Positions 27,211 through 37,972 of a stretch of DNA of 64,000 nt are shown piece after piece. The notes under the pieces were generated by a model that did not search any database, had not been told where the DNA came from, and was given only the letters and a program-made list of their open reading frames with translations. The translations under genes and the position numbers were made by a program. Each line of letters opens with the position of its first letter. Position 1 is the first letter of the stretch. Location: positions 4,770,826 to 4,834,825 of the forward strand of contig JAUJPP010000005.1 of the NCBI GenBank assembly GCA_030562195.1, written 5' to 3'. The stretch is from Nipponacmea schrenckii. Taxonomy: Eukaryota > Mollusca > Gastropoda > Lottiidae.

Positions 27211-28804
27211 CTTCCCTGTTTTCGGATACTTTTTGCAAGAATTTTCTTTCGACCTTTAAATCAGTCGTAGCAAAATGTGTGAAATTCAGCGAATTAGGTA
27301 TCTATGGAAATACATGGTCAAGTGTGAACAACAATTCGGCTGTTAAACTGTTGATGGTATATGGGGATTATTATTTTTGACTGATGGTTTGGATGGTTGC
27401 TGAACGTGAATATCTTCGTGTAGTTAGACAGTGGTTATTAGGCCAATAAAAAAACTAAAATTTAATGAAAGGACTTCATATTGACATGCAAATGTCGTAA
27501 TATTACTATCATTACATGACTTAGGATGGAGACGGAATGACGTCATTAACGTGACGCCACTTCGACATGCCGATCGCCATCTTGAGTCAACCCAAAAGAA
27601 CAACGACGTCAAACGCTTTCTAAAAGTAGTTCGCAACGCACCTGGCCTTAAGGATAATTTTATTCTTTTTTTTATCATTATCAAATGGAAATATTAAAAT
27701 CTTTGCATTAATTATTGGATAAAAAGGTTCGATAGCTGGGAGCTAGTTTGGCCCATAGCTTAGTTTAAAAAAAAACAAACAGGAGTAGGCCTGTAGGCAA
27801 CTGTAATAATAATTCTAAATACGACGATTTCAAAGCGATTGACTCATAATGATATACAAGATGTTGCTTTGTGAAATTTATTTCGGGTCCGACCAAGATC
27901 GCGGCCGCGCTGGTTGAGTAGCTTCACTTTGATTTGATTAGCAAATGACGCCTCAAGTCAATCTATAATATTCCTAGTTAAACGTTGTCTTGAATTTAAC
28001 ATATTAAAGGGATTGGAAAAAGTATTTTTTTGTTTTCAAACCTGTTTTGTTTATTGGAAGCACTGATAGAGTTAATTTGCACCGTTTCAATTTTCGTAAA
28101 AATAAATAGCCTTCATGTATTGGAATCGTATAAGAACCACCGACGTCTAATTGAAAATTAGAATTGTGTTAATTGATGTTAGCAGTTTTCCCGATAGTCT
28201 ACGTATACTAGTTGTAAACATTCCCTTTAAAATATCATATACCGTATTAGATATATATACGTTTTTCAAAAGACGAAAGAAATTTCACCAGTGTAGACTT
28301 ACTGAGACTGAAGGCTCAATAATAATTGAAAAATTCAAAAATAATGAATTCCAGGAAGGGTGAGTACAACACTTCCAATTTCCCTGGCGTTAATATAAGT
28401 GGTCACCTAATCGTATTTTGCATGAAAACAATGTCCACAGATATCGAAAATGAACGTTCAACTGGAGTGCTTGAAATGCTTTTGGTCAGAGAAAAAAAAA
28501 GGATTTATCTTTTCTTGACTTGATACAGTCGAGTTATGTCCCCTGAAGTATGGCCTTCACGAATGCCGACTTAAGATTGTTTGTCCGAAAGTCAGTTACC
28601 ATGCCTAAATTATGTTTATCTAAAAAAGCTATTGGTAAGTCTTCAATGCTGATTTGATATTCCTCTGTCAAAACTCGTAGTTAGACTACAAAGCATGTCG
28701 GCTTTCAGTTACACTTCTTACGTCGTTCACGTTTTTAGCCTTGACGAACCAGTCTAGTCACACAAAGACAGTACGTCAGTAGGTTTGAAAAGTTTGAATG
28801 AAGG
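27211..28804. other. Intergenic DNA, no gene seen
   Basis: Several ORFs of 60-86 codons lack start and splice context. A donor-like GTGAGT near 28361 could mark a leader exon of the fucosyltransferase gene but is unsupported otherwise. Confidence 0.4.
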
Positions 28805-28985
28805 AAAATTTACCTGAGCACAGCATTAGCTTTCGACTTTATCGATATCCAACTGTCGAGGGATCTTTAACGTGCATAGCTCATAGCACACAAAGTCTCG
28901 GTTTATTGTAACATCTAAATGATTAGACGCTTTTTTCCATGTCAGTCCCTCAGACCTGCTTACTGACAAGGGGAATCCGGGTTGA
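28805..28985 (+). repeat. Dispersed family A right part
   Basis: GCATTAGC...CGAGGGATCTTTAACGTGCA, then TCGGTTTATTGTAACATC, CCATGTCAGTCCCTC and GACAAGGGGAAT. It parallels 59195-59340 almost block for block. Confidence 0.7.
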
Positions 28986-29030
28986 AAAAAAACCGAAGGT
29001 ATTTGGCTTATTTCGTACTAGCTTGACTTC

Positions 29031-30296
29031 ATGAATATCTGTTACCGCAACTTTTTTATTTTCTTTATCATGCAACCTAATCGCTTAACATTTTTTCCTT
29101 CAGTGTTGGTGGTGTTGTTATTGGTAAATCTCCTGTATCTGGGATATTTGTTTGTATCAAAACATAAAGCTCTCCATAGGGCAGTAACTCGAGGATTATA
29201 TGTTCCGACAGAATCTCCATCAAAGCACATTTTCGATCGTCAAAAAGAAATCCATAAAAATAACCCAATAAAGCATTCACATTTTATGGAGGGCGTCTTC
29301 CAGAAAAAGAATTCAATAGAGCATACACACTTTATGGAGAACTTCTTCCAAAATAAAGGCATAGATGAGTTTATAAAGATAAAAGAAGTCAAAAAGTCCC
29401 AGAGAGCATCCCAAAGCAACATAACTGTTAATGCAAACGCTACGAAACCAGTATATCTATGTATTTCCCTGCACGCTGGATTAGCAAATCGCCTTTATAT
29501 GTATGCTTCCTCGTACGGCCTGGCAAAGGATAAAGGAATGATCTTAGTGATCCCTCACGGCATGGAGACCTTGAACGCATCTTTTCACGTGAATGGCACT
29601 TACAAAACGCAACCAAATCTATGTGAGAAAACTCAACTTATAGATGAATCAGCTTGTTGCAAACTGTCGCCAAATATATTGCACCTACCAAACGACAGGT
29701 CCGTAAGGATAAAGGGTTATTTGCAAAGTTTTAGATATTTCGAAAAGTATCGCCCCGAACTGAAACGTATATTGATGTTTCGCGACATTGTGTTGAACGA
29801 AGCAAAGGCAAAATTACATAAACTGCTCTCGGTTAAATACATTGGCGAAACTAGATACTCATTGTACAATCGCACTTTAGTTGGCATTCACATACGACGC
29901 GGCGACTACACCCTTCCACATTCTAAGGCTTTCGGATACAGAATGGCTACAAAGGAATACATCTTTAAAGCTGTGGACTATATGACGCGGAAATTTTCGA
30001 ATGTCACTTTTGTGGCTTGTTCTAACGATTTGGATTGGACCAAAAGTGTGTTTCGTGATCACAAAGACGTAATAGTCGCACCAATGGGACAGGCGGAAGT
30101 TGATCTTGCGTTGTTGACCTTGATGAACCATACGATCATTACGGTCGGGACTTACAGTTTCTGGGCTGCATGGCTGAATCCTCAAAACGGAACCGTTCTC
30201 TATTACAAAGACTTTGTTAGAAAAGGAACTTTGTTTTCTAAAGGATTTGCGCACCCCAACACGGATACGTATTATTCTTATTGGATTGGATTATAG
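29031..30296 (+). CDS. GT11 fucosyltransferase (alpha-1,2-fucosyltransferase-like), single exon
   Basis: A 421-residue type II Golgi membrane protein. Short cytoplasmic end, transmembrane anchor (about 21-42), stem (43-140) and catalytic domain. Family GT11 is recognised by AGLANRLYMYAS (149-160), the GDP-fucose-site motif HIRRGDY (287-293) and the C-terminal ITVGTYSFWAAWL. Expected reaction: fucose transfer from GDP-fucose to a terminal galactose; acceptor unknown. Met14 (29070) gives a more usual short cytoplasmic end and may be the true start. The stem contains a 16-residue tandem duplication (80-95 and 96-111: IKHSHFMEGVFQ and IEHTHFMENFFQ). Several N-glycosylation sequons are present. 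No intron interrupts the frame. AATAAA and a run of A follow the stop within 35 nt. Confidence 0.9.
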   Translation: MNICYRNFFIFFIMQPNRLTFFPSVLVVLLLVNLLYLGYLFVSKHKALHRAVTRGLYVPTESPSKHIFDRQKEIHKNNPIKHSHFMEGVFQKKNSIEHTHFMENFFQNKGIDEFIKIKEVKKSQRASQSNITVNANATKPVYLCISLHAGLANRLYMYASSYGLAKDKGMILVIPHGMETLNASFHVNGTYKTQPNLCEKTQLIDESACCKLSPNILHLPNDRSVRIKGYLQSFRYFEKYRPELKRILMFRDIVLNEAKAKLHKLLSVKYIGETRYSLYNRTLVGIHIRRGDYTLPHSKAFGYRMATKEYIFKAVDYMTRKFSNVTFVACSNDLDWTKSVFRDHKDVIVAPMGQAEVDLALLTLMNHTIITVGTYSFWAAWLNPQNGTVLYYKDFVRKGTLFSKGFAHPNTDTYYSYWIGL

Positions 30297-30316
30297 ATAT
30301 TTAAAATATAAGTAAT

Positions 30317-30322
30317 AATAAA
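30317..30322 (+). promoter_or_regulatory. Candidate polyadenylation signal of the GT11 gene
   Basis: AATAAA begins 20 nt after the stop and merges with a run of A. The close spacing and poly-A-like run could be a genuine short 3' UTR or a trace of retroposition. Confidence 0.4.
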
Positions 30323-30359
30323 AAAAAACAATGTCAATATTCATGGTCAATAGATTTTT

Positions 30360-30550
30360 TGAAATAGCTAGGTGGCTATTGTAGTCAAGGGTCAGGGTGT
30401 TAGGTGATACAAGAAGGGTGGCTATGGCAGTCAAGGTGTTAGACGCAGTTCGTAATGACTTGAAAATGTCAAGATGATACAAAATAGGTGGCTATTGCAG
30501 TCAATGTATGAGACACAGTTCGTAATAGCTTGATACTGTGAAGATGGACG
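30360..30550 (-). repeat. Dispersed family D repeat, three tandem copies
   Basis: GGTGGCTATTGCAGTCAA, AGTTCGTAATAGCTTGA and GTGAAGATG blocks repeat three times with about 65 bp spacing, just downstream of the GT11 gene. Confidence 0.85.
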
Positions 30551-30989
30551 GAACTCAAACGATATTTCACACGATTATCGATTGAAATCCAATAAGACAA
30601 ATACGATAATATCAGTTTGTTAACCTTCCGTCTATTTTCTTTTCAATAAACTTTATAATCCGATAATATCAGCATCCCATTTCAGTTGCTCTTCCTTGTA
30701 CAAATTCAACGTTATGAAATCAATTGTGGAGTCCGTTTATATAACTCTTAGCTGCACCACGTTTCGGACTGTTAAGGCAAATAAAGATAATTTTTTTCAT
30801 CCATTGTTTGTATAAAAATTCAATATTTCTTTCTTTTCTTTGTATTATACTAACTTCGATCCTTGGTTATTCCAAGCTTGATCACTTTCTTGTCATGCAG
30901 TTTAAAAAGAAACTAACACGGTCATACACAATCTAGGATTGAACCAGACTCTTGCAGTCGAATGGTGTTATTTGTGAGCTAGTGGCGAA
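30551..30989 (+). other. Upstream region of the 168-aa membrane protein gene
   Basis: No ORF of note. It should contain the promoter and leader of the following gene. No element was identified. Confidence 0.4.
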
Positions 30990-31978
30990 ATGACGCTTAG
31001 ACTTTCCATTTTATTCGTCTTAAGTGTACAGGGTAGGTTACTATTCATTTTTCGGGAACGGATTTAAGCATGGATTTCTGCTTGATAGGGAGGCTTTTGT
31101 GACTTACTGGATCCTTAGAACTTAATGGTATAGAGAGTTGAAAGAAATTATGTCTTATGCTTCTAGCTTTAAATTTAAATATGAGGCCATTTGGCTTCAC
31201 ATTTACGATGCACGTCTGTCCTGGTTCAAAGTTCCAAGGTTGAACAAGCCTGTAGAACAAGCCTTGGTGGTGGTTATTCTACAAGTTGGTTGGGTCGGCT
31301 ATGTTCAAATTTCTTATTTTGTCTGGTGTTAAATTTATGTGCCTTGAACATTTCACTACCCCCTCTACCCTCACTACCGACCCACTCCTAACCCCCCTTC
31401 CGACACCACCTACTCGGCCTTCCTTCAACAGATTCATTGAAACGCCAACGTCTTAAAGTTTTCTCTCTGCGTTCTGGGAGTCCAAAGACTAAATATCATG
31501 TTTTGTTACGTTAGTTCTTCTAGTGCTACCTGTTTCCTGTTCGGGTTCACACCGGAAGAAGATTACGTGTAAATGCAGTTGCTGTCCCCGAGAATCCAAG
31601 ATCAACATTAGCTCCGTGAACGTTGCGGAAGCAGTCGAGAACATCACAGCTGAGCTAACAGTAGAAAAGAAAGGACTCTCGGCAACTATCAGGAAGTTCT
31701 CTGGTAGTCATGACGACCGCCCATCATCACAATTCATTGGAACTTTCGCCATTTTGTTTATCACGGCCATTTGTGTTGCTGTTTCCGGTCCAGATGTTGC
31801 CAAAGTCTTTTACCGCTTAAACCGGAAGTATAAATGCACTAAACGACTGCGGCTGCAGTTGGAACGGAGAGGTGTTATGGAGAAATTGAAACGGATAAAC
31901 TGCAACTTTACGGAACGCGACAGCAGTGACCTTCTTGAAGCTGGGTCAGAAGTCAAAAGTCGTCATATAAAACCTTAA
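30990..31978 (+). CDS. Small Cys-rich single-pass membrane protein, unknown function
   Basis: Two exons (30990-31032 and 31515-31978) join through a phase-1 intron to 168 residues. Exon 1 gives MTLRLSILFVLSVQ, which continues into VLLVLPVSC as a strong signal peptide. Then come a Cys cluster (CKCSCC, 33-38), a short region with N-glycosylation sequons, the motif LSATIRKFSGSHDDRPSSQF (69-88), a transmembrane helix (about 89-106) and a basic cytoplasmic tail. From memory, similar short proteins with Cys cluster, LSxxxRK...DDRPSS and an adjacent helix are common among uncharacterised mollusc proteins. I could not check that. No function is proposed. Confidence 0.7.
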
Positions 31979-32599
31979 ACCAATGGCGAATATACCATAA
32001 TGGTTTTAGCTGATCTATATTTCAAGTGACGGAAAATCAATGGATGACAAGGCTTCTAAATCCTTCAAGTGGTTTAATTCCCTCTCAAAACACGTACCGG
32101 CAAAAATTTCCATTTAGCATAGCAACATCCCTCTTTATTATGATTTAATATATTGGAAATATTATATTAAAAATGTTGAATCATATTTTTGATTTTTTTT
32201 TGTCGTAGATATAAATCAAAATCAGCTTTTTAGGAAGAGGCTACGTCAATTTATATGCCTTGGCGGACAAGGCAAGGGTCACTTAGTATCCATAACAACG
32301 TAACATTACGAACAATTTTGGAGTCTTCTTTCAAAAATTCGACTGGGTCAACAAGATATTTCTAATTTCCGCCTGGTAATTTTACAGTTTTTCCATGATA
32401 TGTCAAATCGGTACAAATGGATGATTTGTCCATTTCGATCAATGGGCGATTTGGCGTGTTCTTCTCAAAGGGAGGTAATAAACATACGCTACTCGCGACA
32501 ATCACATAGTAGCGAGTTCCGGTTACGATTTTTCAGCGTGTTGTTTGTTTCAAATACTGTAAATTTAAAGCTTTCTGTACCTGTAAAACTAAATCAAAC
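31979..32599. other. Region between membrane-protein gene and SNRNP40
   Basis: Holds the 3' end of one gene and the promoter/leader of the next, both on the plus strand. No further gene seen. Confidence 0.4.
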
Positions 32600-35500
32600 A
32601 TGGATTTGAAAAGGAGGGCCATGGAAGGGGCAATCGTGCCTGCTAAAAGGGCCAAAACCGATATGGTGGTTCATTCAGGGAAAGGCAATCAACTGACAGA
32701 ATCCGTAAGTAAAGACACCGCTGGCCCTTCGACATTTTGGCTAGATGAAACCCACGAATGGAAGAAATGACAACGGGTTGTAGCATTTATTTTATTATAT
32801 TAAGTGTTTTGGTATGGTTGCTAGCAAAGGGTTAAAGCTTGGGCGATTGGCTCTAGTCAATAGTCATGTTTTGCTAAGTTTGTATTGCCTACAGTACCGT
32901 TTCTACCCATAAACCCAACCTAAACAAAGGCATGTTTTACAACTGTTAAACATTAATTCATCAGGGTCCCCCAAGAACATCAAACCTCACAGCACCTATT
33001 ATGTTACTAACTGGACATGATGGAGATATTTTTACTGCCAAATTTTCACCAGATGGTCAGATGCTGGCTTCAGCTGGCTTTGATAGATTAATTTGTAAGT
33101 TGAATTTGTTTAGCTTATCCTTCAAAATAACTCTTTTGTGTTACACCTAGTAGATATAACAAATGTTAAACAGCTTGGACGCTGCTGATCTGTGTTGAAA
33201 AGGTCTAGTTTATATATTTGTATGTTTTAACTTCATTCAACTAACATAAGGATAAAAGATTTCATGTTGAATTTTATCCATACCGGTATTTGCTCTTTAC
33301 AAAATATGCCAAAGGTATATTGTTAATTTGATGCAAGCTGGTTTTAAAGATACCTACTTTTACTGGAATATTTTTGGATTCCAGATTTTTGGAATGTGTA
33401 TGGTGAATGTGATAATTATCATGTGTTAAAAGGACATTCTGGTGCCATCATGGAACTTCAGTTCTCAACAGATAGCAGGTCTGTATCTCATATTAATATT
33501 ATATGATTCTTAATCTTAACAATTTTGAACACTGAGTGTACCGGTAAATAAAATCATATTCCCTGATCTCTGAAGAATATAACTGAAAGTGTACGACATT
33601 ATCATTGTATGATATCACTTCATAATATAACAGCCCTGAAGGCAGACTGTGTATAAATGTACAACTATGTGTTATATTTCTTTCAGTAATCTGTTTACTG
33701 CCTCTACTGATAAAATAGTAGCAGTTTGGGACGTGGAAGTTGGAGCTAGAATTCGCAAGTTAAAAAGTCACCAGACATTTGTCAACTCAGTGAATCCAGC
33801 TCGGCGTGGTCCACAGTTACTGTGTAGTGGCAGTGATGATGGCACAATTAAGGTATGTTCTGGAACTCTTCAAGTATTCTTCTTGATTCCTTTAAGGACA
33901 ACTCACTCTTACGCTCACTATTTCCCACCGAATCACTCTCTCACCAGCTTAGTGATACTCATTGTCTCACTTACTCTGAATCTTTGACTCACTGACTCAC
34001 TGTTACCACTGACTCACTCACCCTGACTCACAGAATACCTCTCTCTTTCACTCACCTTGACTCACAGAATACCTCTCTCTCACTCACCTTGACTCACAGA
34101 ATACCTCTCTCTCACTCACCTTGACTCACAGAATACCTCTCTCTCTCACTCACCTTGACTCACAGAATATTTCTCTCTCTCACTCACATTGACTCACAGA
34201 ATTCCTCTCTCTCTCACTCACCTTGACTCACAGAATATCTCTCTCTCTCTCTCACTCACCTTGACTCACAGAATACCTCTCTCTCTCTCACTCCCCTTGC
34301 TTAAACACTCACTCATTGACTCACTCCCTGAGTGATGTACTCACTGACTTTTGTTATTTGTAGTTATGGGATGCCAGGAAGAAGGGTGTAATACAAACAT
34401 TCCAGAACACATACCAAGTGACGTCCACCTGTTTTAATGACACTGCTGAACAGATCTTCTCGGCTGGTATTGATAATGATATCAAGGTAATGGGTCCAAG
34501 TTTTCAAAATGTACGGTGGTTCTTGATCACAATTTGTATTTGAACCCGGTTTCCCAAAGTCAATGATGCAGTAGGGATGAAACAATAACCGAGGCCCCAG
34601 TGTGTTACAGGTTGTGCATGTTAAAGATCCCTCAACAATTGGAAACCTTAAAGAGAGTAGGTGTCCTGTCAATTTCTTTTCTCTACAGGTGTGGGATTTA
34701 AGAAAGAATAATGTACTATATAAAATGAGAGGCCATCTTGATACCCCAACTGGAATGGAATTGAGTCCAGATGGCTCTTACCTCCTCTCTAACTCTATGG
34801 ATAATACATGTGAGTAGAGTCTTTTTTATCGGAGGGAGATGGGGGGTGGGAAAGGGGCGGAGATCGTATTTGATATGCTTTACATTGTCTTCAGAATGTC
34901 AAGCTATTACTCATCTTCATTAGTCCACAAGGTGCAGAAGAGTAGGATGTAAAACTCTATTTATTTCATTCTGTCTTCATTAGCCTGAAAGATGCAGAAG
35001 AGTAGGATGTAAAACTCTATTTATTTCATTCTGTCTTCATTAGCCTGAAAGATGCAGAAGAGTTGGATGTAAAACCCCATTCATTTCATTTTCTTTGTTA
35101 AGCTATTTTATACCTTGACTGCAATAGCCAGTCTTTTGAGCCTTGTGGAACACCCACACAATATATAAGATGGAGGTTTATTTTTTCCAGTAAGAGTCTG
35201 GGATGTCAGACCATTTGCTCCACAAGAAAGATGTGTCAAGATTCTACAGGGTCATCAACACACATTTGAAAAGGTAATGTAACTCTTTTGACTTCCAGAA
35301 AAGGCATTGGCAAGAGATTTAGTCATGGTTCAGTTTGTGGATAGGATGCAGGATTCGTAAAAAGCGCTTGGTTCTAACTTGTTTGATCTTTTATCAGATT
35401 CCATGTTCATTCATTTCTCATATTAAATATTAAATATTATTATATTAAAAAGATGTTTCTTGTTTTCTAGAATCTGCTTCACTGCAGCTGGTCAGCTGAT

Positions 35501-36095
35501 GGATCTAAAGTAGGAGCTGGATCTGGAGACAGGTTTGTGTATGTCTGGGACACAACCACTCGCAGGGTGCTGTACAAATTACCAGGGCACGCTGGCTCTG
35601 TGAATGAAGTTGATTTTCATCCTTTTGAGCCCATTGGTAAGTTGATTCTCTCCCTTTATTTCATAGAATAATGTGGGAATTAGTGCCCTTGTCGGTATGG
35701 TAATCCTGTCTGTTATCCATCCCACCTTCTGTCTGTATGGTAATCCTGTCTGTTATCCATTTCACCTTCTGTTTTTTCCCCGTATGGTAATCCTGTCTGT
35801 TATCCATCCCACCTTCTGTCTGTATGGTAATCCTGTCTGTTATCCATCCCACCTTCTGTCTGTATGGTAATCCTGTCTGTTATCCATCCCACCTTCTGTC
35901 TGTATGGTAATCCTGTCTGTTATCCATCCCACCTTCTGTTTGTATGTTCAGCAATAATTATCCTTTGATCATGGTAGAGAGGATAATTTGTTTAAGTTTG
36001 ATGCTCAGTTTTAAAGATTTTTGTTCTGTTTAATTTTTTCAGTTTTATCGTGCTCAAGTGACAAAAAAATATATTTGGGGGAAATTGAGCCTTGA
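32600..36095 (+). CDS. SNRNP40: U5 snRNP 40 kDa WD-repeat protein
   Basis: A seven-bladed WD40 component of the spliceosomal U5 snRNP. Nine exons give 346 residues (human 357): 32600-32704, 32965-33094, 33385-33478, 33687-33852, 34364-34486, 34689-34809, 35191-35273, 35471-35636, 36043-36095. All joins keep frame. Diagnostic stretches: TAPIMLLTGHDGDIFTAKFS, ASAGFDRLI, LKGHSGAIMEL, NPARRGPQLLCSGSDDGTIK, QTFQNTYQVTSTCFNDTAEQ, GIDNDIKVWDLR, SNSMDNTLRVWDVRPFAP, GSGDRFVYVWDTTTRR, LYKLPGHAGSVNEV, SSDKKIYLGEIEP. The divergent N-terminus carries the basic PAKRAK motif. Introns 4, 6 and 8 contain tandem repeats. Confidence 0.97.
33960..34345. repeat. ~34-bp minisatellite in SNRNP40 intron 4
   Basis: About eight copies of TTGACTCACAGAATACCTCT followed by CTCTCTCACTCACC, with variable CT dinucleotide count. 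It ends about 20-50 nt before the exon 5 acceptor, so it adjoins the polypyrimidine/branch region. Confidence 0.92.
34540..34670 (-). repeat. Dispersed family A right part in SNRNP40 intron 5
   Basis: CCGAGGCCCCAGTGTGTTAC and TGCATGTTAAAGATCCCTCA are the reverse complement of the block at 59220-59270. Confidence 0.7.
34890..35135 (-). repeat. Family A (three 60-bp copies) flanked by family D pieces, SNRNP40 intron 6
   Basis: Three copies of CTTCATTAGCCTGAAAGATG, CAGAAGAGTAGGATGTAAAA and CTCTATTTATTTCATT. On the left is TGTCAAGCTATTACTC and on the right AAGCTATTTTATACCTTGAC and TGCAATAGCC. The two families thus sit end to end here. Confidence 0.85.
35690..35945. repeat. 40-bp minisatellite in SNRNP40 intron 8
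   Basis: Six copies of a 40-bp unit beginning TATGGTAATCCTGTCTGTTA, nearly identical, one with a short insertion. Confidence 0.95.
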
Positions 36096-36780
36096 TCTGC
36101 AGGGCTGATATTAAAATATATGGGATTTTAGTGGTTGCAAAAAAATTAATGGTTTTACTATGGTTTGAAAAAGGGAATCCTTTCGCTCGTAATTTGGAAC
36201 TTTGAGTGCCACCAGGACTTTAGAGTGTTAGTTTGGATTAGAAATTGAATTGTTAGGACAATCTCAGCGAACACTTTGGAGGACCAGTCAAACCTTCCAG
36301 GCAACTGATAATCAAATTTACTGCTCTGTTAATTTTCATAAGGGACTATCCTAGGATGCCATTATCTTCAGTGACATTATCAAGATGCCATTATCATTAG
36401 TGACATTGTCAGGATGCCATTATCTTCAGGATGCCATTATCACTTGATGTGAAGTCAAGCAGTTAAAATTATCATATGTCAGTCATTCACAGTGTCAGCA
36501 TAATTACTAATTATTATCGAACTTACGTCATACAATTGACATATTGTCATCATCAAAGTGTCATTATCAACATCATTGATCAACCATTCAAAGTGACATT
36601 ATCATTGGACACTGTCACCATTATCATTTACTGACATTATCCTTCAAAGGCATGATAAACCTAGATATTCTAATGAATATTTCATCCATTATTGAACAGT
36701 AGGTTCAAATTCATGATTAATTTGACCTTTTTCATGCATTACTATTATCATATAACTTCGTGTTTTGCCTTTTAGGATCT
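36096..36780 (+). other. SNRNP40 3' region with decayed GACATTATC repeats
   Basis: From about 36345 to 36660 the words GATGCCATTATC, GTGACATTATC and AAAGTGTCATTATC recur irregularly. No ORF. Confidence 0.5.
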
Positions 36781-36785
36781 GAGCA

Positions 36786-36931
36786 ATAACTAACAAGACA
36801 CTATTATAATAGATAACAATTACTTTATTAAATAACTTACGAATTTTGACGAAGTATGAAGGTTCTTCTTTCTTTCATATTTTTATTAAATAAAGTAATT
36901 GTTATCCATATAATTGTGTCCTGTTAGTTAT
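36786..36931. repeat. Foldback: 48-bp inverted arms around a ~50-bp loop
   Basis: Left arm 36786-36833 and right arm 36884-36931 are near-perfect reverse complements (both read inward ATAACTAACA.GACAC, then GATAACAATTACTTTATT). MITE-like or a local hairpin. A target duplication was not identified. Confidence 0.85.
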
Positions 36932-37154
36932 CATAATAAGTGAATAGAATAACGGTATTACATGTATATACTATTATCATTTGTCATTATTGCGATAACA
37001 TTATCATGTGACGATAATAAACGATTTAATAAACACGTTTTTTGTAAATATTAAATTTCTTTAAAAAAATGATATTACTTTCAATTTATACCTCCATCTT
37101 TCAATCCGTCGACGGATGGAAATTGCAAAAAGAGGAGGCTAATGCCACTGTCCT

Positions 37155-37255
37155 GACAAAATTTCCCTCATTGCACACTGCATGGCATCGCCCGTCTTCA
37201 TTAGCCCATAAGGTGCAGAAGAGAAGGACGTAAAACTCCATTCATTTCAATGATA
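37155..37255 (-). repeat. Dispersed family A copy
   Basis: AAAATTTCCCTCATTGCACA, CTGCATGGCATCGCCCGTCT, TCATTAGCCCATAAGGTGCA, GAAGAGAAGGACGTAAAACT. Links the left part of the element to its GTGTGCAATGAGG middle part. Confidence 0.75.
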
Positions 37256-37924
37256 GAGTCATTATGTTGTGCTTACAAACTAACAGTTCATAAACAATAT
37301 GGAGTCTCTACATTAGTTGATTGTGACCCCACCCACGGATTAAAATCTATGTGAAGTCTATGCATGAGTTGCGTCTACTGTGACCCCACCAGTAACAATG
37401 TATTTAAACAGAAATATAGTAGAAATATTCCAGCATTCTCTTTATTGTATTAGCTATTATAAAAATTACAGTTTGCCTTAGAATACTATTACAGATAAGC
37501 ACTTTCATATTTACAATGGGTCCATTCATAGCAGGAGGTTTAGGGAGACTTGCCTAATTCGGCAAGCAGTAAGAAAATACCGGGCTTATCACTGATATAG
37601 AGAGGGGTGGATTATAGTAATATGTCGGGCAAAACTTTCTTCCATTAGAAGATTAGCTCTGAAACCAGTTGCTTTTTCATATCTCTCACCTAGGTACTCA
37701 AATCATTTTTGTATAAGCACAATTCAAACACGATACTCTCCTATAGAAGCACTGGCCTAGGACACACGGTGTTAGATTAAACGTACGATCACAGAATCGT
37801 TGCACACCAAACCCGATGCCACACAGTCCATAGCGATCATCTCGAGACAAATTATGATTAACAGTGTATATATATCTCGTGATCTATCTATGTCTCTATA
37901 TAGGTTGTGACTGTCCCAACCCAT

Positions 37925-37930
37925 TTTATT
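37925..37930 (-). promoter_or_regulatory. Polyadenylation signal AATAAA of the EF-hand gene
   Basis: Canonical hexamer on the minus strand, 43 nt after the stop at 37973. Confidence 0.6.
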
Positions 37931-37972
37931 ACACATTTTTATCCAAAAATTAAGCAGCTTTCTTAGACGAAT

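Noticed and set aside
28151..28523. 70- and 65-codon frames upstream of the GT11 gene
   Set aside because: No homology, low-complexity Lys/Ile content; a GTGAGT nearby is not enough to call an exon.
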